Shown: positions 1-12,662 of the stretch, piece by piece
How the letters are laid out: every line of letters begins with the position of its first letter
Position numbering within the stretch: the first letter of the stretch is position 1
Origin: Saururus chinensis
Taxonomy: Eukaryota > Streptophyta > Magnoliopsida > Piperales > Saururaceae
NCBI GenBank assembly: GCA_035235625.1
Contig: CP141149.1
Coordinates: forward strand, 3,195,001-3,259,000
Length of the DNA stretch: 64,000 nucleotides
Reading direction: 5' to 3'
Notes under the pieces: generated by a model
Told to the model about the DNA's origin: nothing
Databases searched by the model: none
Seen by the model: only the letters and a program-made list of their open reading frames with translations
Made by a program: the position numbers and the translations under genes

Positions 1-392
1 TCCCGATGAATTAGAGGTTGAGGGTCATGGTCCAACTCAGGTGTAGAAGAGGGGTAGGAATTTAACATTTGTAGTTTTTGAAGAAATTTTTAAAATATAT
101 TTAAGCAAAAGTTAAGTGTGTTGAGTAGAGCTATGAGAGATGAGTGCAGTGAGCCCAAGAACACCTAAATCAAACACAAGGGTCATAAGTTATGGCTTTG
201 GGAAGCACACCATTTGGGTGAGACCCACATAAAAAGTTCGGGATAACCTACCCATGTGTAATCTAGTTTTGTAGGATTCATCAATACGAGCTCAATAGAA
301 CCAAGAATGTCTGATTCCAACTTCGGGGTAGGGAGATACACCAATTTAAATTTCATTTTCAAATAAAGACAAAACAAAAAAGAAAAAATAAA
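1..392 (+). repeat. repeat family D, fragment
   Basis: Non-coding repeat piece cut by the assembly gap. The stretch from about 180 to 370 resembles 63100-63290, including the shared words gggaagca and cctaccc and the following catcaatac block. It also resembles the reverse complement of 17690-17850. The internal layout suggests part of an LTR or leader, but no termini are visible here. No gene is seen. Confidence 0.5.
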
Positions 393-1392
393 NNNNNNNN
401 NNNNNNNNNNNNNNNNNNNNNNNNNNNNNNNNNNNNNNNNNNNNNNNNNNNNNNNNNNNNNNNNNNNNNNNNNNNNNNNNNNNNNNNNNNNNNNNNNNNN
501 NNNNNNNNNNNNNNNNNNNNNNNNNNNNNNNNNNNNNNNNNNNNNNNNNNNNNNNNNNNNNNNNNNNNNNNNNNNNNNNNNNNNNNNNNNNNNNNNNNNN
601 NNNNNNNNNNNNNNNNNNNNNNNNNNNNNNNNNNNNNNNNNNNNNNNNNNNNNNNNNNNNNNNNNNNNNNNNNNNNNNNNNNNNNNNNNNNNNNNNNNNN
701 NNNNNNNNNNNNNNNNNNNNNNNNNNNNNNNNNNNNNNNNNNNNNNNNNNNNNNNNNNNNNNNNNNNNNNNNNNNNNNNNNNNNNNNNNNNNNNNNNNNN
801 NNNNNNNNNNNNNNNNNNNNNNNNNNNNNNNNNNNNNNNNNNNNNNNNNNNNNNNNNNNNNNNNNNNNNNNNNNNNNNNNNNNNNNNNNNNNNNNNNNNN
901 NNNNNNNNNNNNNNNNNNNNNNNNNNNNNNNNNNNNNNNNNNNNNNNNNNNNNNNNNNNNNNNNNNNNNNNNNNNNNNNNNNNNNNNNNNNNNNNNNNNN
1001 NNNNNNNNNNNNNNNNNNNNNNNNNNNNNNNNNNNNNNNNNNNNNNNNNNNNNNNNNNNNNNNNNNNNNNNNNNNNNNNNNNNNNNNNNNNNNNNNNNNN
1101 NNNNNNNNNNNNNNNNNNNNNNNNNNNNNNNNNNNNNNNNNNNNNNNNNNNNNNNNNNNNNNNNNNNNNNNNNNNNNNNNNNNNNNNNNNNNNNNNNNNN
1201 NNNNNNNNNNNNNNNNNNNNNNNNNNNNNNNNNNNNNNNNNNNNNNNNNNNNNNNNNNNNNNNNNNNNNNNNNNNNNNNNNNNNNNNNNNNNNNNNNNNN
1301 NNNNNNNNNNNNNNNNNNNNNNNNNNNNNNNNNNNNNNNNNNNNNNNNNNNNNNNNNNNNNNNNNNNNNNNNNNNNNNNNNNNNNNNNNNNN
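393..1392. other. assembly gap, 1000 N
   Basis: Exactly 1000 undetermined bases, a typical placeholder length, so the true gap size is unknown. Open frames that run through it are artefacts. The missing part of the gypsy element ending at 1782 probably lies here. Confidence 0.99.
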
Positions 1393-1437
1393 TTGGCTCA
1401 TTTTCCAGCATGGTCACCTTGCGGACAAGGAGAATAG
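1393..1437 (+). pseudogene. gypsy polyprotein, last codons of the chromodomain tail
   Basis: The frame opening straight out of the gap reads LAHFPAWSPCGQGE and then a TAG stop. This nearly matches the tail of element A on the minus strand near 30495 (LLAHYPAWSPCGQGD). It is the C-terminal end of a chromovirus polyprotein, after the chromodomain. Everything upstream is lost in the gap, so completeness cannot be judged. Confidence 0.75.
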
Positions 1438-1453
1438 CAGAAGCGTGGTGGAG

Positions 1454-1782
1454 TGTTGTGCACAATGATCATACTCTCCTTTATTAATTTATTTGCATTG
1501 AACTATTTATTCATTGTTGCAATACTTTATTGTTCGTACTGTGTTGGTTCAGTTAGTGGCCCAGGCTAGCCGACCCACTAACTGGGTTATCTTGTAAGAA
1601 CCGGACCGGTCTGGTTCAGGTGGCTGGTTCCCTAGGTGGTCGTCTCCTATATGGGGCGGCCCTTACTTTTGGTTGGAGTTTATGCAATTGAAGTATTCCA
1701 GTTTCTCCCCTTTCTTCGTTACTTCTCCTCTTTCCCTGCATAATTCTCTTAGGTACCGATTGTGCCTGCATCAGGCACATCA
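1454..1782 (+). mobile_element. 3' LTR of a gypsy element, subfamily A
   Basis: Begins TGTTGTGCAC and ends GGCACATCA, matching the two LTRs of element A (30136-30473 and 36512-36850) in reverse complement. The purine-rich GAAGCGTGGTGGAG just before it is a likely polypurine tract. A CTATATGGGG core TATA-like site lies near 1648. The partner LTR is lost in the gap, so a target duplication cannot be checked. Confidence 0.85.
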
Positions 1783-3420
1783 GCCACTTTTATGTATGAA
1801 CATCAAGAGAGAATTAATCAGTGTAAGTTGACTTAGACATTTGAATTTGAATAGAGCCTAGGTGATCAAATTAGAGGATCTTTGGCAAGAATTCTATTTA
1901 GAATACAAAGAAAAGATAATTCTGTGTAATGTACTTCAATGTTTATAAGTCTTATGTACTTTAATATCTATTTAGATAATGAAATTGTCCTCATAAAGAT
2001 GATGGGAAAAACTAATGTGAAGCACCCATCCACTTGGCATAAAAAATACATGAAAAAAAAAAGAAATGAATGCAAAAAATATAATGCAAGTAGAGAGATT
2101 CAGAATAAGCCAAGCCCAATAAAAAGAATTGTAGAAAAATATCATAACTCACAAAAGGGTAGGGGCATGTTGATTATGAGCTTTCTAATAATTGATTCTT
2201 TTTTGGAAAAATATTTATATAGATTCTAGTTAAAGAGAGCCAAAAAAGGTTAAATTGGTCTTTACTAGTATCTGAACATATTTGTCTCATTTTGGTTAAG
2301 AGTGATCTTGTGAAATTCAAGATTAAAAGAGGCATGAGTTCATTACATTGGTCAATTTTCTTCAAAACTTAATAAAAGAGGATTAATGCGTTAAAAAGAA
2401 AAGAATAAAATTTACAATCACATACAAATGGGGTTTACTAATCTAAAGTAAACTATTCGTGAATATAAACTTTGGAAGCACTTAGATTAAAAGAGAATTG
2501 ATTAAAAAATTGTCGAAAAAATCTCAAATTTCCAAATTTTGAATGTTTGATTTAAATTTGAATTAAGGATGCCACCAAAATTTTATTTTCATGGAAAATG
2601 TCTTGAAATAATTTGAGGAATTTCTTGCAATTTTTTCAAAAAAAAATTGAATTTTTGTAATTTTTATAATTTTTGGGAAATAAAAGATCATGTTTTTCCC
2701 AAATGATTGATCGATCAATTACAACAATCAATCGCTAGTCAGATTTTTTGTATCGAAGCTCAGTTTTAATTTTGGATTATTGCCATTGAACCTCCTTTCT
2801 CCTCAAATCTTCCATTGGAGAGAATAGAATGGTTGGTGTGGATTTTTAGCAAAAAAACAACCTATTTGCATCACCAAAATCCAAGTTTTCACATCGGCCA
2901 AAGGTATGCTACAAAATAAAGTTTAATTTTTTAGGTATTTCATACAATGTTTTATGAGATTTGAACCGGTATAAGTGTTAGAGTGATTATCTAGCTATGA
3001 CAAAAATTTTGCACATTTTGATCTGTTAAAACTCAAGATTTGATGGAAGGTTTAATATAGTTTCAAGATTTTTCGACTATTGTTTTCAAAATTAGGAGTT
3101 TAGGGTAAAACTTGGATGATGTTCCAGTTGGGAAAGTTGATCTATCATGATCTACATTGGGTTCATTAGGAGTCATTCTGAAATAAAAAAAAGTGGGGTT
3201 TATTTTAAATTTAAAATTTGAATTGTTGGCTGACATTTTAATGCAATTTGAACTTCAAAGCTATTTATTCGTATTCTATTTTTATTCTTAGTCAATGCTT
3301 AGCTCTAGGTTAGCTTTATGTATCAATTAATCTGTAATGTCGCTAATTTTTCTATGATTTTTTGTGACTTTTCTACTATTTTTATGATCATTTTTAGCGG
3401 GAAAATGAGATGCTTCGTCA
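1783..3420 (+). repeat. family E, internal non-coding segment
   Basis: 1800-2540 aligns by eye with 8990-9760, 15270-15700 and 48230-48600. 2540-3400 aligns with the reverse complement of 13950-14700. It contains the TGATCGATCA palindrome near 2708 that recurs through this family. The short frames here are not conserved between copies, so I read this as non-coding element sequence. Confidence 0.6.
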
Positions 3421-3599
3421 TATTTGTATTTGTGTATTTGACCTAAGTATTATACCTATAGAGCCAGATGTGGGGCTTAATTGTAGGTTGTGGGCCTAAC
3501 GCATGCTTTTAGTGCAAATTTTAGATATACGACATGTAAACAAGACGTTAGCACATGAAGAGGACATAAAATGGATTTGACACCAAAGCCCTCCTCCAC

Positions 3600-4003
3600 C
3601 TCTCCCCCATCCTGGAGCATCCACATGCCCTCTACTCTTATGTGAGCCCTTGTTGACGCAAAATTGATGCCATTTGGTGTTTTCCATGGCCGGTTTCGAT
3701 GTTTTGTGACCGACTGAGTACTTCTTAGCTGCCAGACAACCTTTAGTTTTGTACACCCTTGACTACCAGTCACACCACAACTTCTTTTGGAATGACCTTT
3801 CTCCCGGCCTCCATAATATTCTGCCACAGATCGCATATTTTTCCTCTTTGATTTGGGTTACCCCATTTGGTTGTGATTGCTTCCAATGCTTCCTAAACCC
3901 TCAGGACAGTAGCTCTCTCAGCTTGGCAATGCTTTTGGCTGCCGATGCCGCCACTGACATGTGCTCGCCATCAAATGTCATGGATTATGAGATAGGGGAG
4001 CTT
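3600..4003 (-). pseudogene. possible FAR1/MULE-type C-terminal remnant
   Basis: On the minus strand, part of this block can be read as a basic segment (PKSKRKNMRS) followed by YYGGREKGHSKRSC. That order, a basic linker then a zinc-knuckle-like G-H-x-x-R-x-C, resembles the C-terminal end of FAR1-related and Mutator transposases. The first cysteine pair is missing (YY) and a stop interrupts the basic part. The match is short and could be chance. It is reported as a lead only. Confidence 0.25.
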
Positions 4004-4171
4004 TGAACTCGTAATTTCATAATAGCATGCTTTGAATGTGTAGCAGCATGTTAGGAATATGATTCAATGCTTTGGATGCTAAATAGCAATCTGATTGCAT
4101 GATGTTCATCTAAGCATGATTATATGGTATGTTGAAATGCATATGACATGCATGTGAGTAGTAAGTATGTT

Positions 4172-4392
4172 TGATGTATGTGGATTATGTGTGTGCTAGT
4201 GATATCTAGCGAGTATGTTGGTAAGCTAGGTATGATGATTATGTGTGTGCTAGTGACGGCTATCGAGTATGGTGGTAAGCTACGTATGTGGAATTTGTGT
4301 GTCCTAGTGATGGCTAGTGATGATAAGCTATGTATGTGGAATATGTATGTGCTATTGATGGCTAGCAAGTTTGTTGGCAAGCTATGTATGAA
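4172..4392 (+). repeat. tandem repeat, about 60-70 bp unit
   Basis: About four imperfect units, each with a form of gtgtgtgctagtga, a gctat/gctag word, gagtatg and ggtaagctatgtatg. One unit has lost its middle. Open frames on both strands here repeat the same peptide words and are by-products of the repeat. Confidence 0.7.
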
Positions 4393-5644
4393 AGTATGTA
4401 TATGTTATATGTATGTGTGATCGACATGCATAAGTATGATGGCTATATGACTATGCGATGGATATGTGTGTATGTGTGCGAAGCAGAAGTATGGGTGCTG
4501 GACAGTAAGAGGTGACAGAGGGTTTGGTATGGATATGGATGTGGATGTGCACCCATATGACAAAAGATGGAGGATGTAAGTTCACCGGGCAAGGATTGGA
4601 ATGGATCGGTTTGGATTGCGGCGTATGTTGGGGGATTCTCAAACAGTAAGAGTGTTGTATAATTATACAAGCATAACATACAGATTATGAAGTGAAAAGT
4701 AAGCATAGTAAGTTAGGTATAAGTAAGAGGGTGATAACTAGGGTTGGCTCTAAGGTGCTCAATTTGATGACTTTCCACAAATATGCTTTGGCCATAATGT
4801 GGATGGTGGAGTTTATATGAATATGTAACATTATGGTGTATGATGAGTTATGTTTTGACTTGGACAAGTTAAGTGAAGTATGTTGCCTTAACGAACTAGG
4901 GTTTCGGATCGGGCTCACCTTTAGTTTGATCAATTGAGAACTGTATATTTGTGAGTTTTTATGGCATAATTGTACCACACAACATATTTAAAACTTAAAT
5001 TATAAGCTAAGTTAATGATAGTCTTGTGAGTTTGAGACCTGAGGGTTCAACGGATTAAGTTTTGTGTTTGTGCTAACCGATAATAAGTCGGCTGAGCATT
5101 TCTCATGTCTTGCCATGGTGTTTATTTTGTAGGATATTGTTTGTGTGTTGTATTTAAGTCCAGATGTCAATGCTCTGTTGTGAGCGATATATATTTTTTA
5201 TTTCGTTTGTGTGCTCTATTAAACCCAAACGTTTGATGCTCTATTGAGAGCGTCGCATAATTCTGCCTAAGAGTGGCACTATATGATTTTTGTCCAAAAG
5301 TGGTACTGACACTGTAAGACCTCTAAAGTATGGGCAATTGTATGACCCCTAATGTGTGGGCATTTATGTTTGCCCCCTAAATAGTATAATAGAACTGCTT
5401 TTACCTATTTGATTATGTGCCCCATGAGCATTGGTGTGCTTTGCCTTTAGAAAAGTTCATGGTGTCTAGTCACTCCCTATAGGTTAAGGTGATGCCCTAG
5501 TGGCATTCCTTTCCATTTTTGACACTAGAGCTTATTAATCATAATGAGCTTTAGTGGTCAATAGTATGTGTACAACCATACGAGTGAGTATGTATGTTTC
5601 TTTGTAAGTGTAAGTTTCTGTGTATGACTACAAGAATATGATTC

Positions 5645-5885
5645 TGATCAAGACTGTAAGCATATGTTTATGATAAGATTGTATGAGTAAGGTCATACGA
5701 GCAAGATTGTATGAGTAAGACTATACGAGTAAGGTCATATGAGTAAGATTGTACAAGTAAGGTTGTACAAGTAAGACTGTACAAGTAAGGTTGTATAAGT
5801 AAGATTGTACAAGTGAGGTCATACAAATAAGATTGCATGAGTAAGGTCATACGAGGAAGATTGTACGAGTAAGGTCATATAAGTA
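5645..5885 (+). repeat. 15-bp minisatellite
   Basis: About sixteen units of a 15-bp word of the form agtaagRttgtaYga, alternating with agtaaggtcatacga, which gives a 30-bp higher-order period. The minus-strand frame over it is simply a ten-residue peptide repeat from this satellite, not a gene. Confidence 0.85.
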
Positions 5886-6480
5886 TGTCAAAGATTGGTT
5901 TGATGGTATGAATTTGGCATGATTGTATGCATATAAGCATGATTATTATATGCCTGCCCACTTCATGTTTGAGTTACATGAACGCATCTATATATGGACT
6001 TGCAGAGTTCACTATTGAGAACTCCTCTACATGGTATAATCCTATTGACTATGAAAATACTCAATTACCCTATGTTTTTTAGCCCTGATGGTCAGGAGGC
6101 TTTTGTAGGTTTGTGTCGGGGAGCTCCTGTAGATGGATGCTCATTTTTGTGGTAGATTGATTTCCTTTTATTTATGTACATCCTTGACTCACTACGAGTA
6201 TAATTTTGTGTCATGTTTAGATGAATTGGGTAAGATGAGAATTAAGATGTTTATGGTTTTTAGACATGTAATTTAGATTAGACAATGGATTGTTATGGAA
6301 CTTGCACTGAGGGATGCCTGGGAGATATTTGTATTTAAATTCTATGATCAAAGTAATTTATTTTGTACATTTGGTTTGGCCGTATGATATTTGATCGAAT
6401 GAGCAAAAAATTTGTATGGGAAAAATTGAAGTGTGATGTTTTAAATTTTAAAACTACTTTCACAGGTTTCATATTCATCA

Positions 6481-7560
6481 TTTTTTCCAATTTATAGCCA
6501 TTATGTTGTAAAGCTTTTCTATGAATTTTTAAGAAAATATGATGGAAAATCTTGGGTGTTCATAATCTAGATGGGGAGAGCGAAGATGTAAAGGACAATC
6601 GAGTTAGGCATTGGGGACCCTGGATCATCTAGCAGTGGTTCAGATCTAGTCAAACCTATTAGATATGAGAATAGTCTAGTACATATACCCCTCTAGACTA
6701 TAGTAGGTTGGATAAAGGCTAGACAGTACTAGATGAATTATGTTTCCACCATTTTGACCTTAAGACAGCCGGCTTACCATGCTTGTCAAATAGCCTTATG
6801 CAGCACTACGCTTGGAGGTTGAAAACCTAGAATTTGAGAGAGAAGAGAGGAGAAATCATTTTGCCATTGTTTTCCCAAGAGATAATCATTGTGCTTAAGA
6901 GTTTAATGTTGATGGTGATAGTTTTAGTTACACAAGAAGAGAGTCTTTAACACCAAAAAAACTATGGAGAGAGTCAGCCAAGTACAATGGTAGATTGAAG
7001 ACATAAGGCTAGAGTCATAAACAACATGTGATTATTTGTAGTGGCTAAAAGAAGATAAAGACAAAACATGGAGGGAGAAACTTCAAGAATTGAGGAGAAA
7101 AGACTTGATGGCTAGCAACAAAAGATAATGGAGATCGACAAAAAGGAGGAGTGAGTGTTAGAGTCTATACAAGAGGTTGGTTGTTTGCTTAGGTCATGTT
7201 AAGGTCTAATTTGCTTATTCGTAGATTTTAGGCCAATAGTAGTTTTCCCGGTTATTTTCCCTAGATGAGGTTTTCTATATAAAAAACTTGTATTTCCTTG
7301 TATACTTGCATTATTTATGGTTTGAATGATGATTAGAATAATCATAAATGTGCTTAGTTATTATATTTTTGTCATTTCCATTTTGTAACAAGTTTATGCT
7401 CCAAAGAGGTGAGATCTCTTAGTTCTTAGTTATTTAAGTACTAGATTTATGAGCAATCAAATAATCCACTAAATAAGACATATATTAAACTCTTAATTAG
7501 TAGCTGAGGATTTTTATTGAAAATTTACTTTTGAATCATTCTTTCTATCTAGTTTCGCAT
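6481..7560 (+). repeat. family E, extra-ORF start joined to LTR sequence
   Basis: 6571 starts an ATGGGGAGAGC block shared with 48988 (+) and 13903 (-). From about 6810 the text switches to family E LTR sequence (compare 11020-11110 and 17030-17100), and 7050-7560 matches the end of that LTR (compare 50310-50690 and 59880-60270). The jump indicates a deletion or recombination between the ORF and the LTR. Confidence 0.55.
6571..6660 (+). pseudogene. family E extra ORF, N-terminal remnant
   Basis: Starts MGRAK and reaches a stop at codon six. The later frame still shows GDPGSSSSG, which parallels GDPRASSSG in the minus-strand copy at 13903. Only the first part survives before the junction with LTR sequence. 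Function unknown. Confidence 0.5.
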
Positions 7561-7679
7561 GCTAATGTGTGTTAATATTGATAATCTTTCTAAAAGTTTG
7601 TATTTGGTGATTTTGTGTATTTTTTAGAATTTGTTTACTTATGCTTAATTGATTTACCATGTCTAGTTGTGTTCTTGTG

Positions 7680-8619
7680 ATGATGAAGATTTTGACATTG
7701 AAAGTCTTATTAGACAAGACATTGAATTGAGTAAAAAGTGAAGAAGTTATAGAAGATTGCCAAATTAAATTTGTGGAGACAATTGAATTAATTACTATTG
7801 AAAAATTCAAATTGGCTTAGAATAAAGAAAAACTAGAGAAAGACTTTTAAACTTTGAGAAAAGGACTTGAAAAAGAAAGGTAAAAATCTAGATCTTCAGA
7901 AAATAAACTTGTGTCTTTTGAAGTTCATGTCATAAAATCTGAGAAAAGTAATGTTCTAAATGCGATAAATTTCTTATAGATTAAAGTTCATGAGAGAGTA
8001 GAGACAAATAAGGTTTATTTAAAAAAGATTGAAGATCAAGGTTATGATTTAAAAGCTTCGCAAGAAAAAGTGAGATCTTTCACATTAGGGCAAGAAAATT
8101 TGAACAAGACTAATTTCACATTGTTTAATGGTGTCAATAAGTTTATCAAAGGAACATAACACATGCACCTTAGAGAAATGATCACATAATAAAACCAAAA
8201 GAAATCCATAGGAATCAAAGTCCAAACTCTGAACATAGTAAGAGACATCACAAGAGAGAAAATCATGAGCATTTCTTAATTAGACAAATTGAAGCTCTGA
8301 AGTACAACCTAAAAATACCTTAGTAAATAAGTGATGAACAATTCCAATACCTTAGTCAATAAGAGAGAATATGAATTCTCAAGATAAGGAACCAAGAAAT
8401 AATAAAATTTGGGACAAAAAGCACTCTCCACACACTTCCACACCAAAGAAGGCTACTAAATATAATAGGAATAAAACTTTTCAAATTTGGATTAGGAAAG
8501 ATGTCTTAAAGAACCATAGTTCCCAAGTTGATAGAGGGAGCAAGAACACATTGGATTACCTTAGGATAGGTTGTCTAGGCAAGGCTAAGGAACTAATCAT
8601 CTCTAAGCAAATAGATTAA
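7680..8619 (+). pseudogene. copia-type gag, C-terminal half, decayed
   Basis: 7700-7900 reads, with stops, as a lysine/glutamate/leucine-rich coiled-coil segment of the kind found in gag of SIRE-like Ty1/copia elements. 8371-8619 is an open tail containing FQIWIRKDVLKN, near the IWVPK-type word of those gag proteins, and ends in TAG. 47003-47830 is a second copy in the same order. The gag N-terminal UBN2-type part, seen at 60580, is absent here. No protease, integrase or RT follows. Confidence 0.5.
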
Positions 8620-10186
8620 GTTTATTTGTCTATTGAATAGTTTCTATCTTTAGGGACACACATGTTTTAATTTTTATTTAATTTTACTTTGTTTTCAAGT
8701 TGATTTTTCTTGTAGGTTTTGAATGGAAAAAAAAAACAAGAAAATTGAAAAACTGAAAAAAAACAACAAAAAGAACTTTCTTTTGCTCTACTTTGTTTTG
8801 ATATGTTCGCCTCTTGAGAATAAAATGAATCAATTTTCTCCAAACCAAAAAATCAACATGATTTGTGGTTAATGTACCTCAATTAAGAGAAAGATACACC
8901 AAGGAGAGAAGATCAATTTAATTTTCTTTTGATTGAAGTTGCAATTCTCTATTTTTTGAAATGTGCATACATCATATTTATACTCATGTCAATTTTATAA
9001 GTGAAAATCAAGAGAAAATTATTAGACATGAGTTGACTTAGGAGTTTGTATTCTAGTGGAATTATGTTAATCAAATTAGAGAAACAAGCTAGACTTCTAT
9101 TTTTGGATTAAATGAAGGAAAATTCTTTGAAACATGCTTAATGGTTGTAAGCTTTATTTACTTTAAAATTTTATTTAAAAAAATTGTCCTCATTAAGATG
9201 ATGGAAAATGGCTACCTATTTAGTCAGTTTAGGTTAGTGTAAAGCTCCTATATGCTTTTCGTCAGGAAAAAGGAATGAAAAACAAGGAAAAGATTCAACA
9301 AAAAGAAAAATAAATAAAAAGATGAAAGTTAAGAGGATTAAAAAAAAGTGAAGCCCTAGAAAATTAATTTGAGAGAAAATATCATAACTCAGAAAAAAGC
9401 ATGGGCATATTCTTTATTGAGCTTTTCATTTCTTTCCTATCTTTTAGAAGTTAATGTACATAGATTCTATCTAAACTAAGGCAAAAAATAAGAACTATTT
9501 CTTTACTAAGGTCTTAACAAATTTGCCTCAATTAAATATGAGTGATCTTATGAGATTCTTGAACAAAAGAGACAATTGTTACAACATTGGTGGTTTCTTC
9601 TATAATAAGAAAAAAATAATTAAAAAGTTGAAATGAAGAATAAAAAATTGAGATTCAAAAACCAATGGAGTTGACTAATCTAATGTAAGGTATTAATGAA
9701 CAAAATATGTGGATACACTTATTTTAAAAGAGAATAAATTAAATTTGTCAAAAAGAACATAACTTTGCTTGTTTACATATTTTTGCTTTTATTTTGAGTT
9801 CTTTATTTCAAATTGAATTACTTTGTCTTTTTATTTGAGCATTAGAATTTATCATGATTTGTTTTTTTGGATGTCTTTAAAAAACAACACTGATTGCTCA
9901 ATGAGTTTTAAGGCACATTTGTTACAAGGACTATTTCAAAGTTAAGCATTATTTGAAGAAACACATAAGTCAACGGATTTTAAGACGATTTGAGAGTGAT
10001 GAATTATGTATTATGTGACATATTTCATTTATTGTTTATTTGTCAAAGCCCATGTTCGAAATATTGTAAGATAAAATACGATTATATGTCTTGATAATTG
10101 TGAACTTGATTGATATGTTTAATTATAATTTTTATTAATTACTAATTCATTTTTTGTCCATTTGTGTTAAAAAGTGGAAGAAATGA
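8620..10186 (+). repeat. family E, internal non-coding block
   Basis: Follows the gag remnant and runs to a polypurine-like AAAAAGTGGAAGAAATGA just before the LTR at 10187. 8990-9760 is shared with 1800-2540, 15270-15700 and 48230-48600. Dense stops in all frames. No pol motif was recognised. Confidence 0.6.
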
Positions 10187-11136
10187 TGGATGAAAATCAA
10201 AGTGCTTATTTACATGCTTAATTGAGTAGTGCTATGCAAACATTATTTTTGCAAGTGTGAAGGATAAGTATAAGTTTTACAAGGCTTCTTAAGATAAATT
10301 CCAAAAAATCTTTGTTGAGCCAAAGCTATCAGGTCATATTCACTAGTGAAAGCCAATGCACATTGTCAAAGAGTTGTAATTATTTTGTGAATATTTTTAC
10401 TTGTAATGTTTTGTCAAAAATAGCCTAAAGGGTTAGATTGAAAGAACACATGAGGCAGATATATTGTAAACTTGCTAATTTCAATGACCAAAATAATTTC
10501 TAAACTTCATGTACATTTTAGCCTTAGAATTTGACTAGATGTTGTTATGGTCGAGTGGGGATTTGGAATTGATTGACTTTAACAATAGAAATAGACGTGT
10601 TATAAAGATTAAGGTTGAAAACTCAGCTGAGTGTCAAAAGTAAAAGGTTTATTTTCTTACACTCCTGTACACAAATCACTTAGTTTACTTAGGAATAATT
10701 AATTTAAGTAATTATGAAAATTTAAGGTAAAATTAGGGTAAAATGTGAAAAATTATTGTGTATCGATCGATCACAGCAAAACTAACTAGATCCATTGACC
10801 GATTGGCCCTTGAATTAGACTATGTAAAATTTGGCCAATAATATATTGATCACTATAAGAATTTTGCCTTAATTAAAACAAAAACCGATTGATCACTGTT
10901 AGAACCGATCGATCATTGTCTATGTAACTTACCTAGTTTATGCATTCCGTAAAAGAGTTCATTCATATTTAAAGTCTAACACCTGAGCTGACTTAATGGA
11001 CTATATGAGGGCTAGGTAAACAGGAAATTGAAGAGAGGAAAACTTAGAATTTGAGAGAGAAGTCCTTTTCTTATTCTTTTCCCAATAGATCATCATTGTG
11101 CTTAAGAGTTTAGTGTTAATTGTGATAGTTTTGTAA
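10187..11136 (+). mobile_element. family E LTR, truncated at its 3' side
   Basis: Starts TGGATGAAAATCAAAG directly after a purine-rich tract, like 16152 and 50242. It carries CGATCGATCA palindromes near 10763 and 10905. Sequence matches 16152-17180 and 28584-29225. Near 11136 it changes abruptly into a minus-strand copy of the same family, so the LTR end is missing. Confidence 0.6.
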
Positions 11137-12659
11137 GTTTAATATTTATCTAATCAACATAGCAGATCACTAGAATGCCCCTAATTCGATTATCTATTAA
11201 GATAAAGACTACGAGTTATAGCCTCTTTTGTGCAAATTTTGTATACATAACAGAATTAAGTAAAAACTTTCTCAAAATGCACTGTATCAATCATTCAAAC
11301 CATAAACATTCAATCCGCACATGAACACAACAATTTTAATGTGGAAAACCTAAACTCGGGTAAAAAACCATGGCAGTTCCACAACAGAACCAAGTCAATG
11401 CACTACTAGCAAGGAAGACAATTTACATTGACACAAACAAACCACTAATCATTGCCTTGACTCTAACACACACTCCTCTTGTTTAGATTTCAACAAATTC
11501 TTGTTGTTACTAGCCTTCAAGTTTTCTCCCAAAGGACCTTGAACCTTCTTCTTCTTCCTTGCTTTGTCTTTGTTTTCTTCTAGCCTTCAAGAAGCACCTC
11601 TTGTTATATTGACTTTGGCCTCATTTGGAAATCTTCAATCTCCCATCGAATATATACTACAACTCATCTTTCAAATCTCTATGTGAAATCCTCTTTTAGT
11701 TGTGGAAAATCTTCATGAATTCACCATTAATCTTCAACTCAAAGTTTTATGTGAATCCCCTTTGGAAAATAATGTGCAAAAGGTATAAACCCTTTTTCTC
11801 AAATCTCCTATAAGCTTTTCTCTCTTAAATTTTGTGATTTTTTAACCCTTATATAGTTCCATAAGTCAGTTTAGGTCTTTGACTTGAATAAAGAAACAAA
11901 ATGATCGCAATAGCTTAATTAGGGTAAGTTGTCCTTAAAGTGATTGATCATTCACTATTTATTTTGTGCACGATACTTCAAGTGATCAATCAAATAATGT
12001 GACAATTGATCGATAACTCTCAGCATAGTTTTACACAAGCCGAAATCAAGTGTTGATCGATCATTCTGATGGACTGCATGTCCAGCGATAGATCATTTTA
12101 TCTGTATTTTTACCATTTTGTGCTTTTTACCATAAAACCTCTAAAATCACTTATGAAACTTGTCCAAGTTATTTTGGTATGTGAATGTGATTTGAATAAG
12201 CTTTAAAAACCTTCAACATTCTTTAGCCTTATGTCTTGATTTATAAGAAGATGTCTATTTCTATTTTTCAAGTCTGTCAATTCCAAATCTGAATCTACCA
12301 CAACAACATCTGATCAAATTATAAGACTCAATACATACACAAAGTTTCTAGACATAATTTTGATTAAGAAATTAGCCAATAACCCTGACATAAGACTCAT
12401 ATGTTTTTACAATCTCCCCCTTCGGTTCTTTTATAAAAAACACTACACAAGATAAAATTACATATCTTGGCATAGAGCATTTACTTCCAAATTGTACAAA
12501 ATATAATTTGACACTATGAAGACTTAATATAGACTTAAACTTATTTGGAATTGGACCTAAAAAGCCTTGTATAAACATGTATTTAGCACATTTTGAATCA
12601 AATTTATTTATTTAGTACTATTCAATCAAATAAATATAAGTACTTTCATTTTCATTACA
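11137..12659 (-). mobile_element. family E LTR, inverted copy
   Basis: Reverse complement of family E LTR sequence: 11140-11200 matches the reverse of 60220-60270, and the TGATCGATCA word sits at 12053. Its 5' end on the minus strand is TGTAATGAAAATGAAAG, next to a strong polypurine tract (12663-12677). Length about 1.5 kb, the most complete LTR of this family in the window. Confidence 0.6.
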
Positions 12660-12662
12660 TCA

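Larger units (their letters stand above)
3421..6480. repeat. unclassified repeat-rich insertion in family E
   Basis: This block separates two parts of family E sequence (up to about 3420 and from about 6500). It holds a possible transposase-like remnant (3600-4003), a 65-bp-type tandem repeat (4172-4392) and a 15-bp minisatellite (5645-5885). No termini or target duplication were found, so its class is open. Style and composition resemble the long LTRs F1-F3, but no direct match was established. Confidence 0.35.

Noticed and set aside
346-1465. Two minus-strand open frames of about 350 codons
   Set aside because: They consist almost entirely of undetermined bases in the assembly gap.
4120-4706. 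Overlapping frames with repeated HIHS/MCVLV peptides
   Set aside because: Generated by the tandem repeat and TG-rich sequence on both strands.
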